Below, piece after piece: positions 1 to 6,776 of a DNA stretch of 8,054 nucleotides (its first letter is position 1; each line of letters opens with the position of its first letter). The DNA is taken from the NCBI GenBank assembly GCA_900752445.1, contig CAADVN010000228.1:1-8054 (forward strand), read 5' to 3'. Origin of the DNA: an uncultured Oscillospiraceae bacterium. GTDB taxonomy: Bacteria > Bacillota > Clostridia > Oscillospirales > Oscillospiraceae. The notes under the pieces were generated by a model, which saw only the letters and a program-made list of their open reading frames with translations, was not told where the DNA came from and did not search any database. The position numbers were made by a program, and so were the translations under genes.

Positions 1-805
1 CCTTGTAGAAGTTCATGCAGTCCTCGTCCGAGACCTCGGATTTGGAGCGCTGCCAGATGGGTACCATACTATTGACGGTCTCGCGCTCGGTTTTGTTTAC
101 GGTCTCGTATTTCGGCGTGCCGTCCTCGTTCTTCTCGCCGGTCTCCTTGTACTCGGGGCGCTGCACGTCCATCTGGATGGGCCAGCGGATGTAGTCGGAG
201 TACTTCTTTATGAGCCGCATGAGCTTCCAGAGCTGCAGGAACTCGGAGTAGTTCTCGTTCTCGTCGTCGGGCTTTATGTGCATGACGACGTCCGTGCCGA
301 CAGAGTCCTTATCGCACTCCGTGACGGTGTAGCCGTCCGCGCCCTCGGATTCCCACTTGTAGGCCTGGTCGGAGCCGTAGGCGCGGGTGATGACGGTGAC
401 CTTGTCGGAGACCATGAAGGCGGAGTAGAAGCCGACGCCGAACTGGCCGATGATATCGACGTCCGCGCCCTCCTTGGTGGTGCCGTCGATATCGCCCTTG
501 AAGGCCATGGAGCCGCTCTTGGCGATGACGCCGAGGTTCTGCTCGAGCTCCTCCTTCGTCATGCCGATGCCGTTGTCCGAGACGGTGATGGTGCGCGCGG
601 CCTCGTCCATGGCGACGAGGATGCGGAAGTCGTCCCGGCTCATGCCGACCTTATCGTCCGTGAGCGAGCGGTAGCAGAGCTTGTCGATGGCGTCGGAGGC
701 GTTGGAGATTATCTCGCGCAGGAAGATCTCCTTGTGCGTGTAGATGGAGTTGATCATGAGGTCGAGCAGCCTCTTCGACTCGGCCTTAAATTGCTTCTTG
801 GACAT
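1..805 (-). CDS. htpG: Molecular chaperone HtpG (Hsp90 family), N-terminal part, cut by window edge
   Basis: This is the first 268 codons of the bacterial Hsp90 chaperone, a cytosolic ATP-dependent homodimer that remodels client proteins. The reading frame is open from the ATG at 805-803 to the left edge, so the rest of the middle domain and the C-terminal dimerisation domain lie outside. The GHKL ATPase signatures are all present: the helix with E31, N35 and D38 (EIISNASDA), the DNGIG loop at residues 77-81 carrying the adenine-contacting Asp, and the glycine-rich lid motif GQFGVGF at 120-126. The residues after about 215 begin the middle domain. The start is supported by an AGGAGG at 817-822, 11 nt upstream, and by the typical family N-terminus MSKKQFKAESKRLL. 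The gene is divergent from metG. I see no CIRCE element (TTAGCACTC-N9-GAGTGCTAA) in its leader. The identification is essentially certain. Confidence 0.97.
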   Translation of the reverse strand, partial: MSKKQFKAESKRLLDLMINSIYTHKEIFLREIISNASDAIDKLCYRSLTDDKVGMSRDDFRILVAMDEAARTITVSDNGIGMTKEELEQNLGVIAKSGSMAFKGDIDGTTKEGADVDIIGQFGVGFYSAFMVSDKVTVITRAYGSDQAYKWESEGADGYTVTECDKDSVGTDVVMHIKPDDENENYSEFLQLWKLMRLIKKYSDYIRWPIQMDVQRPEYKETGEKNEDGTPKYETVNKTERETVNSMVPIWQRSKSEVSDEDCMNFYK

Positions 806-858
806 ATATCTGCATTCCTCCTGAGAAATAATATACCTGTGCATTTCGCAGTCTTATT

Positions 859-886
859 ATTATAACACGGATACTGAAATTTTCAA
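859..886 (-). promoter_or_regulatory. Probable SigA-type promoter of htpG
   Basis: Read on the minus strand, TTGAAA (886-881) and a perfect TATAAT (864-859) are separated by 16 bp. Transcription would start near 852, giving a leader of about 47 nt before the htpG ATG. This is the best -35/-10 pair in the intergenic region. Regulation by HrcA/CIRCE is not suggested by the sequence. Confidence 0.7.
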
Positions 887-915
887 TACACGCCCGGAAG
901 GTCCGGAGGAAAAAC

Positions 916-944
916 TTGACGCGAGAGGGAGAATGAGTTACTAT
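916..944 (+). promoter_or_regulatory. Probable SigA-type promoter of metG
   Basis: TTGACG (916-921) and TACTAT (939-944) are separated by 17 bp. A transcript starting near 951 would have a leader of only about 52 nt, too short for a T-box. It faces away from the htpG promoter, with the two -35 boxes about 30 bp apart. Confidence 0.6.
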
Positions 945-1002
945 AAATTATTGTGACAGAGGCTTTTTCACAAATTGTTTTAGAGGAACGGAGGAAGCTC
1001 CA

Positions 1003-2970
1003 ATGAGCGAGAAAGGCACATTCTACATCACCACACCCATCTACTATCCGTCCGACAAGCTGCACATAGGGCACACCTACTGCACCGTTGCGACGGACAC
1101 CATAGCGCGCTACAAGCGGATGTGCGGCTACGATGTCATGTTCCTCACCGGCACGGACGAGCACGGCCAGAAGATAGAGGAAAAGGCGAAGGCCGCGGGC
1201 GTGTCTCCGCAGGAGTTCGTGGACAATATCGTCGAGGGCAAGGGCGGCATCCTCGACCTCTGGAAGCTCATGAACATCTCGAACGACCGCTTCATCCGCA
1301 CCACGGACGGCTACCATGTCAAGGGCATCCAGCGCATCTTCAAGAAGATGTACGACAACGGCGACATCTACAAGGGCAAGTACTCGGGCATGTACTGCAC
1401 GCCCTGCGAGAGCTTCTGGACCGAGAGCCAGCTCGTGGACGGCAAGTGCCCCGACTGCGGCCGCGAGGTCAAGTACGCCGAGGAGGAGGCCTATTTCTTC
1501 CGCCTGTCCAAGTACGCGGACCGGGTGCGCGAGCTGCTGCTCACCGGCACCTTCCTGGAGCCCGCCAGCCGCGTCAATGAGATGATAAAGAACTTCATCG
1601 ACCCCGGCCTCGAGGACCTGTGCGTCTCGCGCACCAGTTTCACCTGGGGCGTGCCCGTGGACTTCGACCCGGGCCACGTCGTCTACGTCTGGGTGGACGC
1701 GCTGTTCAACTACCTCACCGCCCTCGGCTACATGAACGAGGGCCGCGACGGCAAGGAGAAATACTGGCCCGCCGACGTGCATATGGTCGGCAAGGAGATA
1801 GTCCGCTTCCACTCCATCATCTGGCCGGCGATGCTCATGAGCGTGGGCGAGCCCCTGCCGAAGAAGGTCTTCGGCCACGGCTGGCTGCTGCTCGGCGGCG
1901 GCAAGATGTCCAAGTCCAAGGGCAACGTCGTCGATCCCGTCATCCTGGCGGAGCGCTACGGCGTGGACGCGCTGCGCTACTTCCTGATGCGCGAGTTCCC
2001 GCTCGGCTCGGACGGCAACTTCTCCAACGAGCTGCTCATAGCGAGGATTAATTCCGACCTCGCGAACGATTACGGCAACCTGCTCTCCCGCACGGTGGCG
2101 ATGGTGCTCAAGTACTTCGACGGCACCCTGCCCGCGGAGCGCGAGGCCGCGCCGGAGGACGAGGAGCTTGTCGGCATGGCCTCGGGCCTGCGCGGTAAGT
2201 ACCAGCAGCTCATGGACAGCTTCCAGACCCAGGCGGCGCTGGAGGAGGTCTTCAAGGTCATCTCGCGCGCGAACAAGTATATAGACGAGAACGCGCCCTG
2301 GCTGCTCGCGAAGGACAAGGCGAAGACCGCGCGCCTCGCGACGGTCATGTACAACCTGCTCGAGGCCCTGCGCATCTGCACCTGCCTGCTCACGCCCTTC
2401 ATGCCTGAGAGCTGCGAGAAGGCCTTCGAGCGCATTGGCGCGGACGCGGCCGTGCGCTGCTGGGACAGCGCCGCCGTCTGGGGCAGCCTGCCCGCCGACG
2501 TCACCGTGAAGAAGGGCGACACGCTGTTCCCGCGCATAGATATGGCGAAGGAGCTGGCCGAGCTCGAGAAGATAGAGGAGGAGGCCCGCAAGGCCGCCCT
2601 GCCGCCGCTGGAGATAGAGCCACAGCTCGAGGAGACCGTGGATTTCGACACCTTCCTGAAGAGCGATTTCCGCGTCGTCAAGGTCAAGAGCTGCGAGGCC
2701 GTGAAGAAGTCCGATCGCCTGCTCAAGTTCATCCTCGACGACGGCACGGGCACCGACCGCCAGATACTCTCCGGCATCCACAAGTGGTACAAGCCCGAGG
2801 ACCTCGTGGGCAAGACACTCGTGGCCATCGTGAACCTGCCGCCGAGGAAGATGATGGGCCTTGAGTCCAACGGTATGCTCATCTCGGCCGTGCATAAGGA
2901 AAAGGGCGAGGAGTGCGTCCAGCTCATCATGGTGGACGATTCGATGCCCGCGGGAGCCAAACTCTGCTAA
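1003..2970 (+). CDS. metG: Methionine--tRNA ligase (MetRS) with C-terminal tRNA-binding domain
   Basis: This cytosolic class I aminoacyl-tRNA synthetase charges tRNA-Met, including the initiator tRNA, with methionine. At 655 aa it has the length of the long dimeric bacterial form. In order it shows the HIGH signature at residues 21-24, a zinc-binding insertion with two CxxC pairs (C132/C135 and C149/C152), the KMSKS loop at 301-305, a helical anticodon-binding domain from about 340 to 500, and a C-terminal OB-fold tRNA-binding domain (EMAP/Trbp111 type) from about 547 to the end, starting FDTFLKSDFRVV. The single intact zinc knuckle with four cysteines is normal for this class. The ATG is chosen for the GGAGG at 990-994, 8 nt upstream, and the standard N-terminus (FYITTPIYYPS). 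The gene has its own promoter and terminator and appears monocistronic. All catalytic signatures are intact. Confidence 0.98.
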   Translation: MSEKGTFYITTPIYYPSDKLHIGHTYCTVATDTIARYKRMCGYDVMFLTGTDEHGQKIEEKAKAAGVSPQEFVDNIVEGKGGILDLWKLMNISNDRFIRTTDGYHVKGIQRIFKKMYDNGDIYKGKYSGMYCTPCESFWTESQLVDGKCPDCGREVKYAEEEAYFFRLSKYADRVRELLLTGTFLEPASRVNEMIKNFIDPGLEDLCVSRTSFTWGVPVDFDPGHVVYVWVDALFNYLTALGYMNEGRDGKEKYWPADVHMVGKEIVRFHSIIWPAMLMSVGEPLPKKVFGHGWLLLGGGKMSKSKGNVVDPVILAERYGVDALRYFLMREFPLGSDGNFSNELLIARINSDLANDYGNLLSRTVAMVLKYFDGTLPAEREAAPEDEELVGMASGLRGKYQQLMDSFQTQAALEEVFKVISRANKYIDENAPWLLAKDKAKTARLATVMYNLLEALRICTCLLTPFMPESCEKAFERIGADAAVRCWDSAAVWGSLPADVTVKKGDTLFPRIDMAKELAELEKIEEEARKAALPPLEIEPQLEETVDFDTFLKSDFRVVKVKSCEAVKKSDRLLKFILDDGTGTDRQILSGIHKWYKPEDLVGKTLVAIVNLPPRKMMGLESNGMLISAVHKEKGEECVQLIMVDDSMPAGAKLC

Positions 2971-2994
2971 GAGCTGGCCGAAATGCCGCAACAC

Positions 2995-3026
2995 AAAATG
3001 CACCAGTCTTCGGGCTGGTGCATTTT
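2995..3026 (+). terminator. Rho-independent terminator of metG with a cUUCGg loop
   Basis: The arms AAAATGCACCAG (2995-3006) and CTGGTGCATTTT (3015-3026) are perfectly complementary. The stem extends inward by a U-G wobble and a C-G pair to close an exceptionally stable cUUCGg tetraloop (3008-3013). The U-tract is only the last four bases of the right arm, followed by CAAT. It lies 24 nt after the metG stop codon and before the next promoter. Confidence 0.85.
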
Positions 3027-3032
3027 CAATGA

Positions 3033-3061
3033 TTGCGCCAAACGGTAAAGTGTGCTATCAT
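3033..3061 (+). promoter_or_regulatory. Probable promoter of the small two-gene unit at 3093-4006
   Basis: TTGCGC (3033-3038) and TATCAT (3056-3061) have ideal 17-bp spacing. They lie directly after the metG terminator and about 30 bp before the next start codon. The predicted leader is about 25 nt and includes a strong ribosome binding site (GGGGGGAGG, 3078-3086). Confidence 0.6.
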
Positions 3062-3092
3062 GGGCGTATAACTGAAAGGGGGGAGGCCATAT

Positions 3093-3554
3093 ATGGGTAG
3101 GAAGAAAAAGCTCATCGCCGTGTGCGTCCTGCTCGTCGTGGCGGCAGGGGTGCTTGTTTGGTACCACCTCCCGATCAAGACGAGCGCAGCGGTGGAACTG
3201 TATTGCGACGACCCGGCCGCGGGCGAGCTTTCCGCCGACTTCGACCTTGCCATATCCAGGTCGCTGCTTTCCCCGACCGAGGTAAATGGGACGATCCGGA
3301 TAGACGGCAGGAACTATGAGGTATGGGCCAGGCAGGACAGCGGCTTTTTCAGCAATATCCAGCGCAAAATAGACGGTGAGCTGGATGTGCCTGTCTTCAT
3401 CAACGAGGCGAATTTCGGTCAGGGCACGGACCAGCTGCTGAGCGATTTGCTCTATATACACAGCCTCCAATTCGGGGACGGCTATGAGCTGGAGGCCGTG
3501 AGCCTGTCGCTGACCGCGGATGATCACGGCATGTGGAACAGCAGCGCGGCATAA
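3093..3554 (+). CDS. Membrane-anchored or secreted protein of unknown function
   Basis: I do not recognise this 153-aa protein. The N-terminus has a positive MGRKKK segment and a hydrophobic helix at about residues 7-23 (LIAVCVLLVVAAGVLVW). No lipobox cysteine or obvious AxA cleavage site follows, so an uncleaved N-terminal anchor with the rest outside the cell is the simplest reading. The remaining roughly 125 residues look like a small beta-rich domain (for example NGTIRIDGRNYEVW at about 65-78), with one cysteine near residue 38 and a short polar C-terminal tail. The start is well supported by GGGGGGAGG at 3078-3086, 6 nt upstream. It has its own likely promoter, and only 26 nt separate it from the PPC-domain gene, so the two are probably cotranscribed. 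A real gene is likely because of the promoter, ribosome binding site, anchor and tidy spacing. No function can be assigned. Confidence 0.85.
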   Translation: MGRKKKLIAVCVLLVVAAGVLVWYHLPIKTSAAVELYCDDPAAGELSADFDLAISRSLLSPTEVNGTIRIDGRNYEVWARQDSGFFSNIQRKIDGELDVPVFINEANFGQGTDQLLSDLLYIHSLQFGDGYELEAVSLSLTADDHGMWNSSAA

Positions 3555-3580
3555 AATACAGGCGGAAAGGAGACGTTTCC

Positions 3581-4006
3581 ATGGAATACAGAAGGTTTGG
3601 CAGCAGGATAGTCGTGCGGCTTGAGCGGGGCGAGGAGGTCTGCGCGAAGCTGCTTGAACTTGCGGAGCGCGAGGATATAAAGCTGGCGTCGGTGAGCGGC
3701 ATAGGCGCGACGAACGACGTGACGCTGGGCGTGTTTGACACGGCGACGAAGTATTATAACAAGACGGTGTATAACGCGACGGACTACGAGATAGGCTCGG
3801 TGACGGGCAACCTCTCGCGCCAGGACGGCAAGCCCTACCTGCATCTGCATGCGGTGGTAGGCAGCCCGGTCATGGGCGAATGCCACGCGGGACACCTGAA
3901 CGCGGCGGTCATAAGCGCCACCTGCGAGCTCGTCGTGGACGTCATCGACGGCGAGGTCGGCCGCGAGTTCTCCGAGGACATCGGCCTGAACCTCTTCAAA
4001 TTCTGA
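3581..4006 (+). CDS. PPC/PCC-domain (DUF296) protein, putative DNA-binding or regulatory
   Basis: This 141-aa protein is a single bacterial PPC (plants and prokaryotes conserved, DUF296) domain. Family structures are trimers with a metal- or ligand-binding histidine cluster. In plants the domain is joined to AT-hook DNA-binding motifs, but the job of stand-alone bacterial copies is poorly known. The family signature is clear: SVSGIGATNDVTLG at about residues 37-50, then PYLHLHAVVG (H88, H90) followed by CHAGHL (H102, H105), the usual histidine-containing core, with AGHL where many members have GGHL. There is no AT-hook or signal peptide. The ATG at 3581 is chosen over an upstream in-frame ATG at 3533 because AAAGGAG (3566-3572) lies 8 nt before it and the longer form would overlap the preceding gene. 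It probably forms an operon with the unknown membrane protein and ends at the palindromic terminator. The family call is firm; its partner or ligand is unknown. Confidence 0.93.
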   Translation: MEYRRFGSRIVVRLERGEEVCAKLLELAEREDIKLASVSGIGATNDVTLGVFDTATKYYNKTVYNATDYEIGSVTGNLSRQDGKPYLHLHAVVGSPVMGECHAGHLNAAVISATCELVVDVIDGEVGREFSEDIGLNLFKF

Positions 4007-4022
4007 ATAAAGGCAAAAAGAG

Positions 4023-4051
4023 TCGGAGCGCATCGCAGCGATGCGCTCCGA
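4023..4051. terminator. Shared bidirectional terminator between convergent transcription units
   Basis: The 29-nt segment is a perfect palindrome of 14-nt arms (TCGGAGCGCATCGC and its complement) around a single A, giving a GC-rich hairpin with a realistic 3-nt loop. On the plus strand it is followed by ATGTTTTGTG. On the minus strand it is followed by CTCTTTTTGCC, the stronger U-tract. It sits 16 nt after the PPC-gene stop and 15 nt after the end of the oppositely oriented reductase gene, so it can end both units. Confidence 0.85.
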
Positions 4052-4066
4052 TATGTTTTGTGCGTC

Positions 4067-5239
4067 TTACTTGCTGTAGACCTCGATCTCCATGTCCGAC
4101 ATGGGATAGGAGCAGCAGGGGTGGAAGTAGTGGAACTGCTTATCCGCTATGCGCAGGCGCTCGTAGCGGTTCGCGTGGTACTCGCCGCTGATGAGCCGGC
4201 TGCGGCAGAAGCCGCAGTAGCCCACGCGGCACTTGTTGTTCACGGCAAGCCCCGCGCGCTCGAAGGCGGTCAGCACCGTCTCGTCGCTCCTGGCCTTTAT
4301 CGTGTGCACCTCGTCGCGGTAGCGCACGGTGAGCGTGTAGTCCTTCGCCGCGCCCGCGTCATAGACGTCCTCGGTGCGCTCCATGCGGATGAATTTCTCA
4401 GCGAGGCCGAGCTTCGGCAGCTCTTTGTCGAGGAAGTCGCACATGGCGCCCGGGCCGACGACGTAGATGCTGTAGGGCTCCGCGCCGGCATATTTCTTAA
4501 TGAGCTCCGCCGAGATGAAGCCCGACTCGAAGCCCGCCTTCTTCTCCTCGCTGAGCACGTACACGACCTTCACCTTCGGACACCTCGCAGCTATGGCGTC
4601 GAAGTCCGCGCGGAACACGAGGTCGGCTTCCGTCCTCGCGCCGTAGAGCAGGGTCAGCTCGAAGTCCTCGGTACCCTCGTCTATGGCCTTGGCCATGGAC
4701 ATGAAGGGCGTAATTCCGCTGCCGCCGGCGAGGCCCACGATGTGCCTGCAATCGCGGATGCCCGAGTGCGTGATGTGCCCGCCCGGCTCGGTGGCGATGA
4801 GCTTGTCGCCCACCTTTGCCTCGTTGTGCAGCCAGACGGAGAGGAAGCCGCCCTCCTTGAGCTTCACCGTGACGCGGTACCTGCCCTCGAGCGCCTCCTT
4901 CGGGCTGGACGAGAGCGAGTAGGTGCGCCTTGCAACTGAGCCAGCCAGTTCGGTGCGCAGGTTAATGTAGCTGCCCGCCTTGAAGGGCGCGAGCTTTGCC
5001 GTACCCGCCTCGGTGTCCGGTACGAGGATGAAGCTCTTGGCGTCGTGCGTCTCCTGCACGATCTCGGCTATCTTGAGGTACTGCGCCTTCGGGTGCAGCC
5101 TTTTCGCCAGCTCGTTCACCTTATCCGTCGCGGGCAGGGGCTTGGCCTCTGCGGCAGCTATCATCTCCGCACGGTCGCGGCGCAGGTTTTTGAACTTCAG
5201 CATGTCGAACACGCCGATAAGCCCGACTTTTACCTTCAT
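4067..5239 (-). CDS. NAD(P)H-dependent flavin/[2Fe-2S] reductase (FNR module plus C-terminal plant-type ferredoxin domain)
   Basis: This 390-aa protein should move electrons from NAD(P)H through FAD to a [2Fe-2S] cluster and on to a partner. The FNR-type FAD domain (about 54-155) carries RRTYSLSS at 104-111, the RxYS flavin motif. The nucleotide domain (about 160-290) has GGSGITPF at 172-179 and VGPGAM at 261-266. The ferredoxin domain (about 300-390) binds its cluster with C337, C342, C345 and C375 (CX4CX2CX29C), with an extra cysteine at 376. The order FAD-NAD-Fe/S is that of Hcr and class IB-like oxygenase reductases. Residues 1-53 are a basic extension absent from the minimal module. The ATG lies one nucleotide after the upstream stop codon, and its AAGGAGG (5255-5249) sits inside that gene, so translation is probably coupled. 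The neighbouring CrtI/RetSat-like flavoprotein is the likely electron acceptor (inference). No membrane segments are seen. The biochemical class is firm, the physiological role is not. Confidence 0.93.
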   Translation of the reverse strand: MKVKVGLIGVFDMLKFKNLRRDRAEMIAAAEAKPLPATDKVNELAKRLHPKAQYLKIAEIVQETHDAKSFILVPDTEAGTAKLAPFKAGSYINLRTELAGSVARRTYSLSSSPKEALEGRYRVTVKLKEGGFLSVWLHNEAKVGDKLIATEPGGHITHSGIRDCRHIVGLAGGSGITPFMSMAKAIDEGTEDFELTLLYGARTEADLVFRADFDAIAARCPKVKVVYVLSEEKKAGFESGFISAELIKKYAGAEPYSIYVVGPGAMCDFLDKELPKLGLAEKFIRMERTEDVYDAGAAKDYTLTVRYRDEVHTIKARSDETVLTAFERAGLAVNNKCRVGYCGFCRSRLISGEYHANRYERLRIADKQFHYFHPCCSYPMSDMEIEVYSK

Positions 5240-5240
5240 C

Positions 5241-6776
5241 TTACTCAGCCTCCTTCTTCATGTCCATGAGCGTGAACTTGGCGGCGAGGTCGCCGGACTG
5301 GTAGGACGAGTTGAAGCCCGAGCCGCGCATGGCGTGGCCGCCGCAGAAGTGCAGGCCCGGCAGGTGCTTTTCGTTGTACATGCACATGATGCGCGGCATC
5401 ATGTTGTCGAGGCCCGTGAGCAGGTAGCCGTAGATGCTGCCCTGCGGCGCGCCCGTGTAATGCGCGTAGGTCACCGGCGTGCCGACCTCTATCTCCTCGA
5501 TGCAGTCGCGTATCTTCGCGCCAGTGGCCTTCTCAAAGCCGTCGATGAGGCAGTTTGCCATCCTCTCCTTGATGTCGAAGTAGTTTTCCTCGTTGGCTAT
5601 GTCGCCGAAGAAGTCGGAGAAGTACAGCGAGGTGAAGTAGAGTATGGTCGTGCCCTTGGGCGAGCAGTCGGGCAGGGCGGCGTTGAGGCAGACCGTGACC
5701 TGCGCGGGATTGTCGATGCTTGACATGCCGTCGAACTCGGCCTTCGTGTCGAGCGAGTGGTAGATGAAGTAGCTGTAGTCGTTCAGGCCCAGCTCCTTGT
5801 GGGACTTGTTCAGGCCGAGGAACATGGACACGCCGCGGCCCGCCAGAGCGCGCGCATTCGCGAGCTTCAGCTCCTCCTCGGGTATGTCGGCCTTATCGAC
5901 CATTTTGCCGTACACCAGATGCGGCGAGGCGTTGCTGACTACGTGCTCCGTTTCGACCTCCTTGCCGTCGGCGAAGCGCACGCCGGCGACATGGCCGTTT
6001 TTCGTTATGATGTGCTCGACCTCGGCGTTATACCAGATCTCGCCGCCCTTTTCGAGGATGGCGTCGGCCAGGGCGCAGCTGATGCCGTGGGAGCGGTTCT
6101 TGGGGATCTGAGCGCCGTGGGTGATGTAGAGGTTCACCATCAGGGCGTAGTGCAGGAAGCTCAGCTGGTCCTCTGGCGTGCCGAGGTAGGACCAGTAGAC
6201 GTTCAGTATCTCCTGCGCCTTTTTGGGCATTTTGATGGCGTTAAGCACCTTGTCGATGGGGTAGGCGGCGACGCGCATGAAGTTCGGGTACTCGCTCTTG
6301 AGCACCGCCGTGTCGGGGTTGCCGCGCATCTGGGTGAGGTAGGCCATGGCCCTGCGGCACTCGCCCGCGAGGGCGAAGAAGGTGGTCGTGGACTCGCGGC
6401 TGCCGGGGACGTAGGACTCCATCTTGTCGATGAAGTTCTGCACGCCGAAGGGCATGGAGTAGTCCTCGCCCGTGTCGAGGGTGATGGCCCTGTAGGCCTC
6501 GGGGACCGTGACGAACTCGATCTTGTCGAGCACGCCGAGCTCCTCAAAGAGGGCGTAGAGGTTGCCGCTGCTGCCCGGGGTGCCGAGGTCGCAGAGCTCG
6601 TGGAGCGAGGCCTCGAACTCGAAGCGCCCTCTGATGAAGCTGGTGGCGAAGCCGCCCGGGAGATTGTGCCGCTCCGCGAGCAGCACCTTTTTGCCGGCCC
6701 TCGCCAGCGTCAGCGCCGCTACAAGCCCGCCGTTGCCCGCGCCGATGACTACGGCGTCGTAGTGCAAAGCTGCCAA
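5241..6776 (-). CDS. Phytoene desaturase/retinol saturase-like NAD(P)/FAD-dependent oxidoreductase
   Basis: This 511-aa flavoprotein belongs to the CrtI/CrtISO/RetSat branch of the amine-oxidase-like FAD superfamily, whose members desaturate, isomerise or saturate polyenes. The Rossmann FAD motif is at the N-terminus (VVIGAGNGG, residues 9-17), followed by E35 for the ribose and the family PGG at 40-42. The second FAD-contacting part lies at about 244-285 (GGEIWYNAEVEHI, VSNASP). The C-terminal FAD segment is HFCGGHAMRGSGF at 476-488, different from the usual GxxTxPGxGxxG of carotenoid enzymes. The start is a TTG: an in-frame stop lies two codons upstream and no ATG or GTG fits before the Rossmann motif. 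GGTGAT at 6787-6782, complementary to the 3' end of 16S rRNA, supports it. A second TTG at 6767 is the alternative. With no carotenoid genes nearby and a dedicated reductase downstream, a reductive role on an unknown unsaturated compound is plausible but unproven. Confidence 0.9.
   Translation of the reverse strand: MAALHYDAVVIGAGNGGLVAALTLARAGKKVLLAERHNLPGGFATSFIRGRFEFEASLHELCDLGTPGSSGNLYALFEELGVLDKIEFVTVPEAYRAITLDTGEDYSMPFGVQNFIDKMESYVPGSRESTTTFFALAGECRRAMAYLTQMRGNPDTAVLKSEYPNFMRVAAYPIDKVLNAIKMPKKAQEILNVYWSYLGTPEDQLSFLHYALMVNLYITHGAQIPKNRSHGISCALADAILEKGGEIWYNAEVEHIITKNGHVAGVRFADGKEVETEHVVSNASPHLVYGKMVDKADIPEEELKLANARALAGRGVSMFLGLNKSHKELGLNDYSYFIYHSLDTKAEFDGMSSIDNPAQVTVCLNAALPDCSPKGTTILYFTSLYFSDFFGDIANEENYFDIKERMANCLIDGFEKATGAKIRDCIEEIEVGTPVTYAHYTGAPQGSIYGYLLTGLDNMMPRIMCMYNEKHLPGLHFCGGHAMRGSGFNSSYQSGDLAAKFTLMDMKKEAE

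Noticed and set aside
806..858. CIRCE operator ahead of htpG
   Set aside because: No TTAGCACTC/GAGTGCTAA arms are present.
278..865. A 195-codon plus-strand frame over htpG
   Set aside because: It shares the htpG codon register and is a shadow. The minus strand encodes an unmistakable Hsp90 N-terminal domain.
945..1002. T-box leader for metG
   Set aside because: The predicted leader is about 52 nt and has no specifier stem, T-box sequence or leader terminator.
883..3003. A 706-codon open frame on the minus strand opposite metG
   Set aside because: It is the shadow of metG codons with GC-rich third positions. Its translation is low-complexity (rich in L, A, H, V, E, D), has no family resemblance and no proper ribosome binding site, while the plus strand encodes a complete MetRS.
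3533..3580. Extending the PPC-domain protein to an upstream ATG at 3533
   Set aside because: This would overlap the preceding gene and has no ribosome binding site, while AAAGGAG is well placed before the ATG at 3581, where the family N-terminus begins.
5241..6776. Calling the flavoprotein crtI/phytoene desaturase outright
   Set aside because: No carotenoid-pathway genes are in view, the C-terminal FAD segment is unusual, and the coupled NAD(P)H reductase argues for a different, possibly reductive, reaction.
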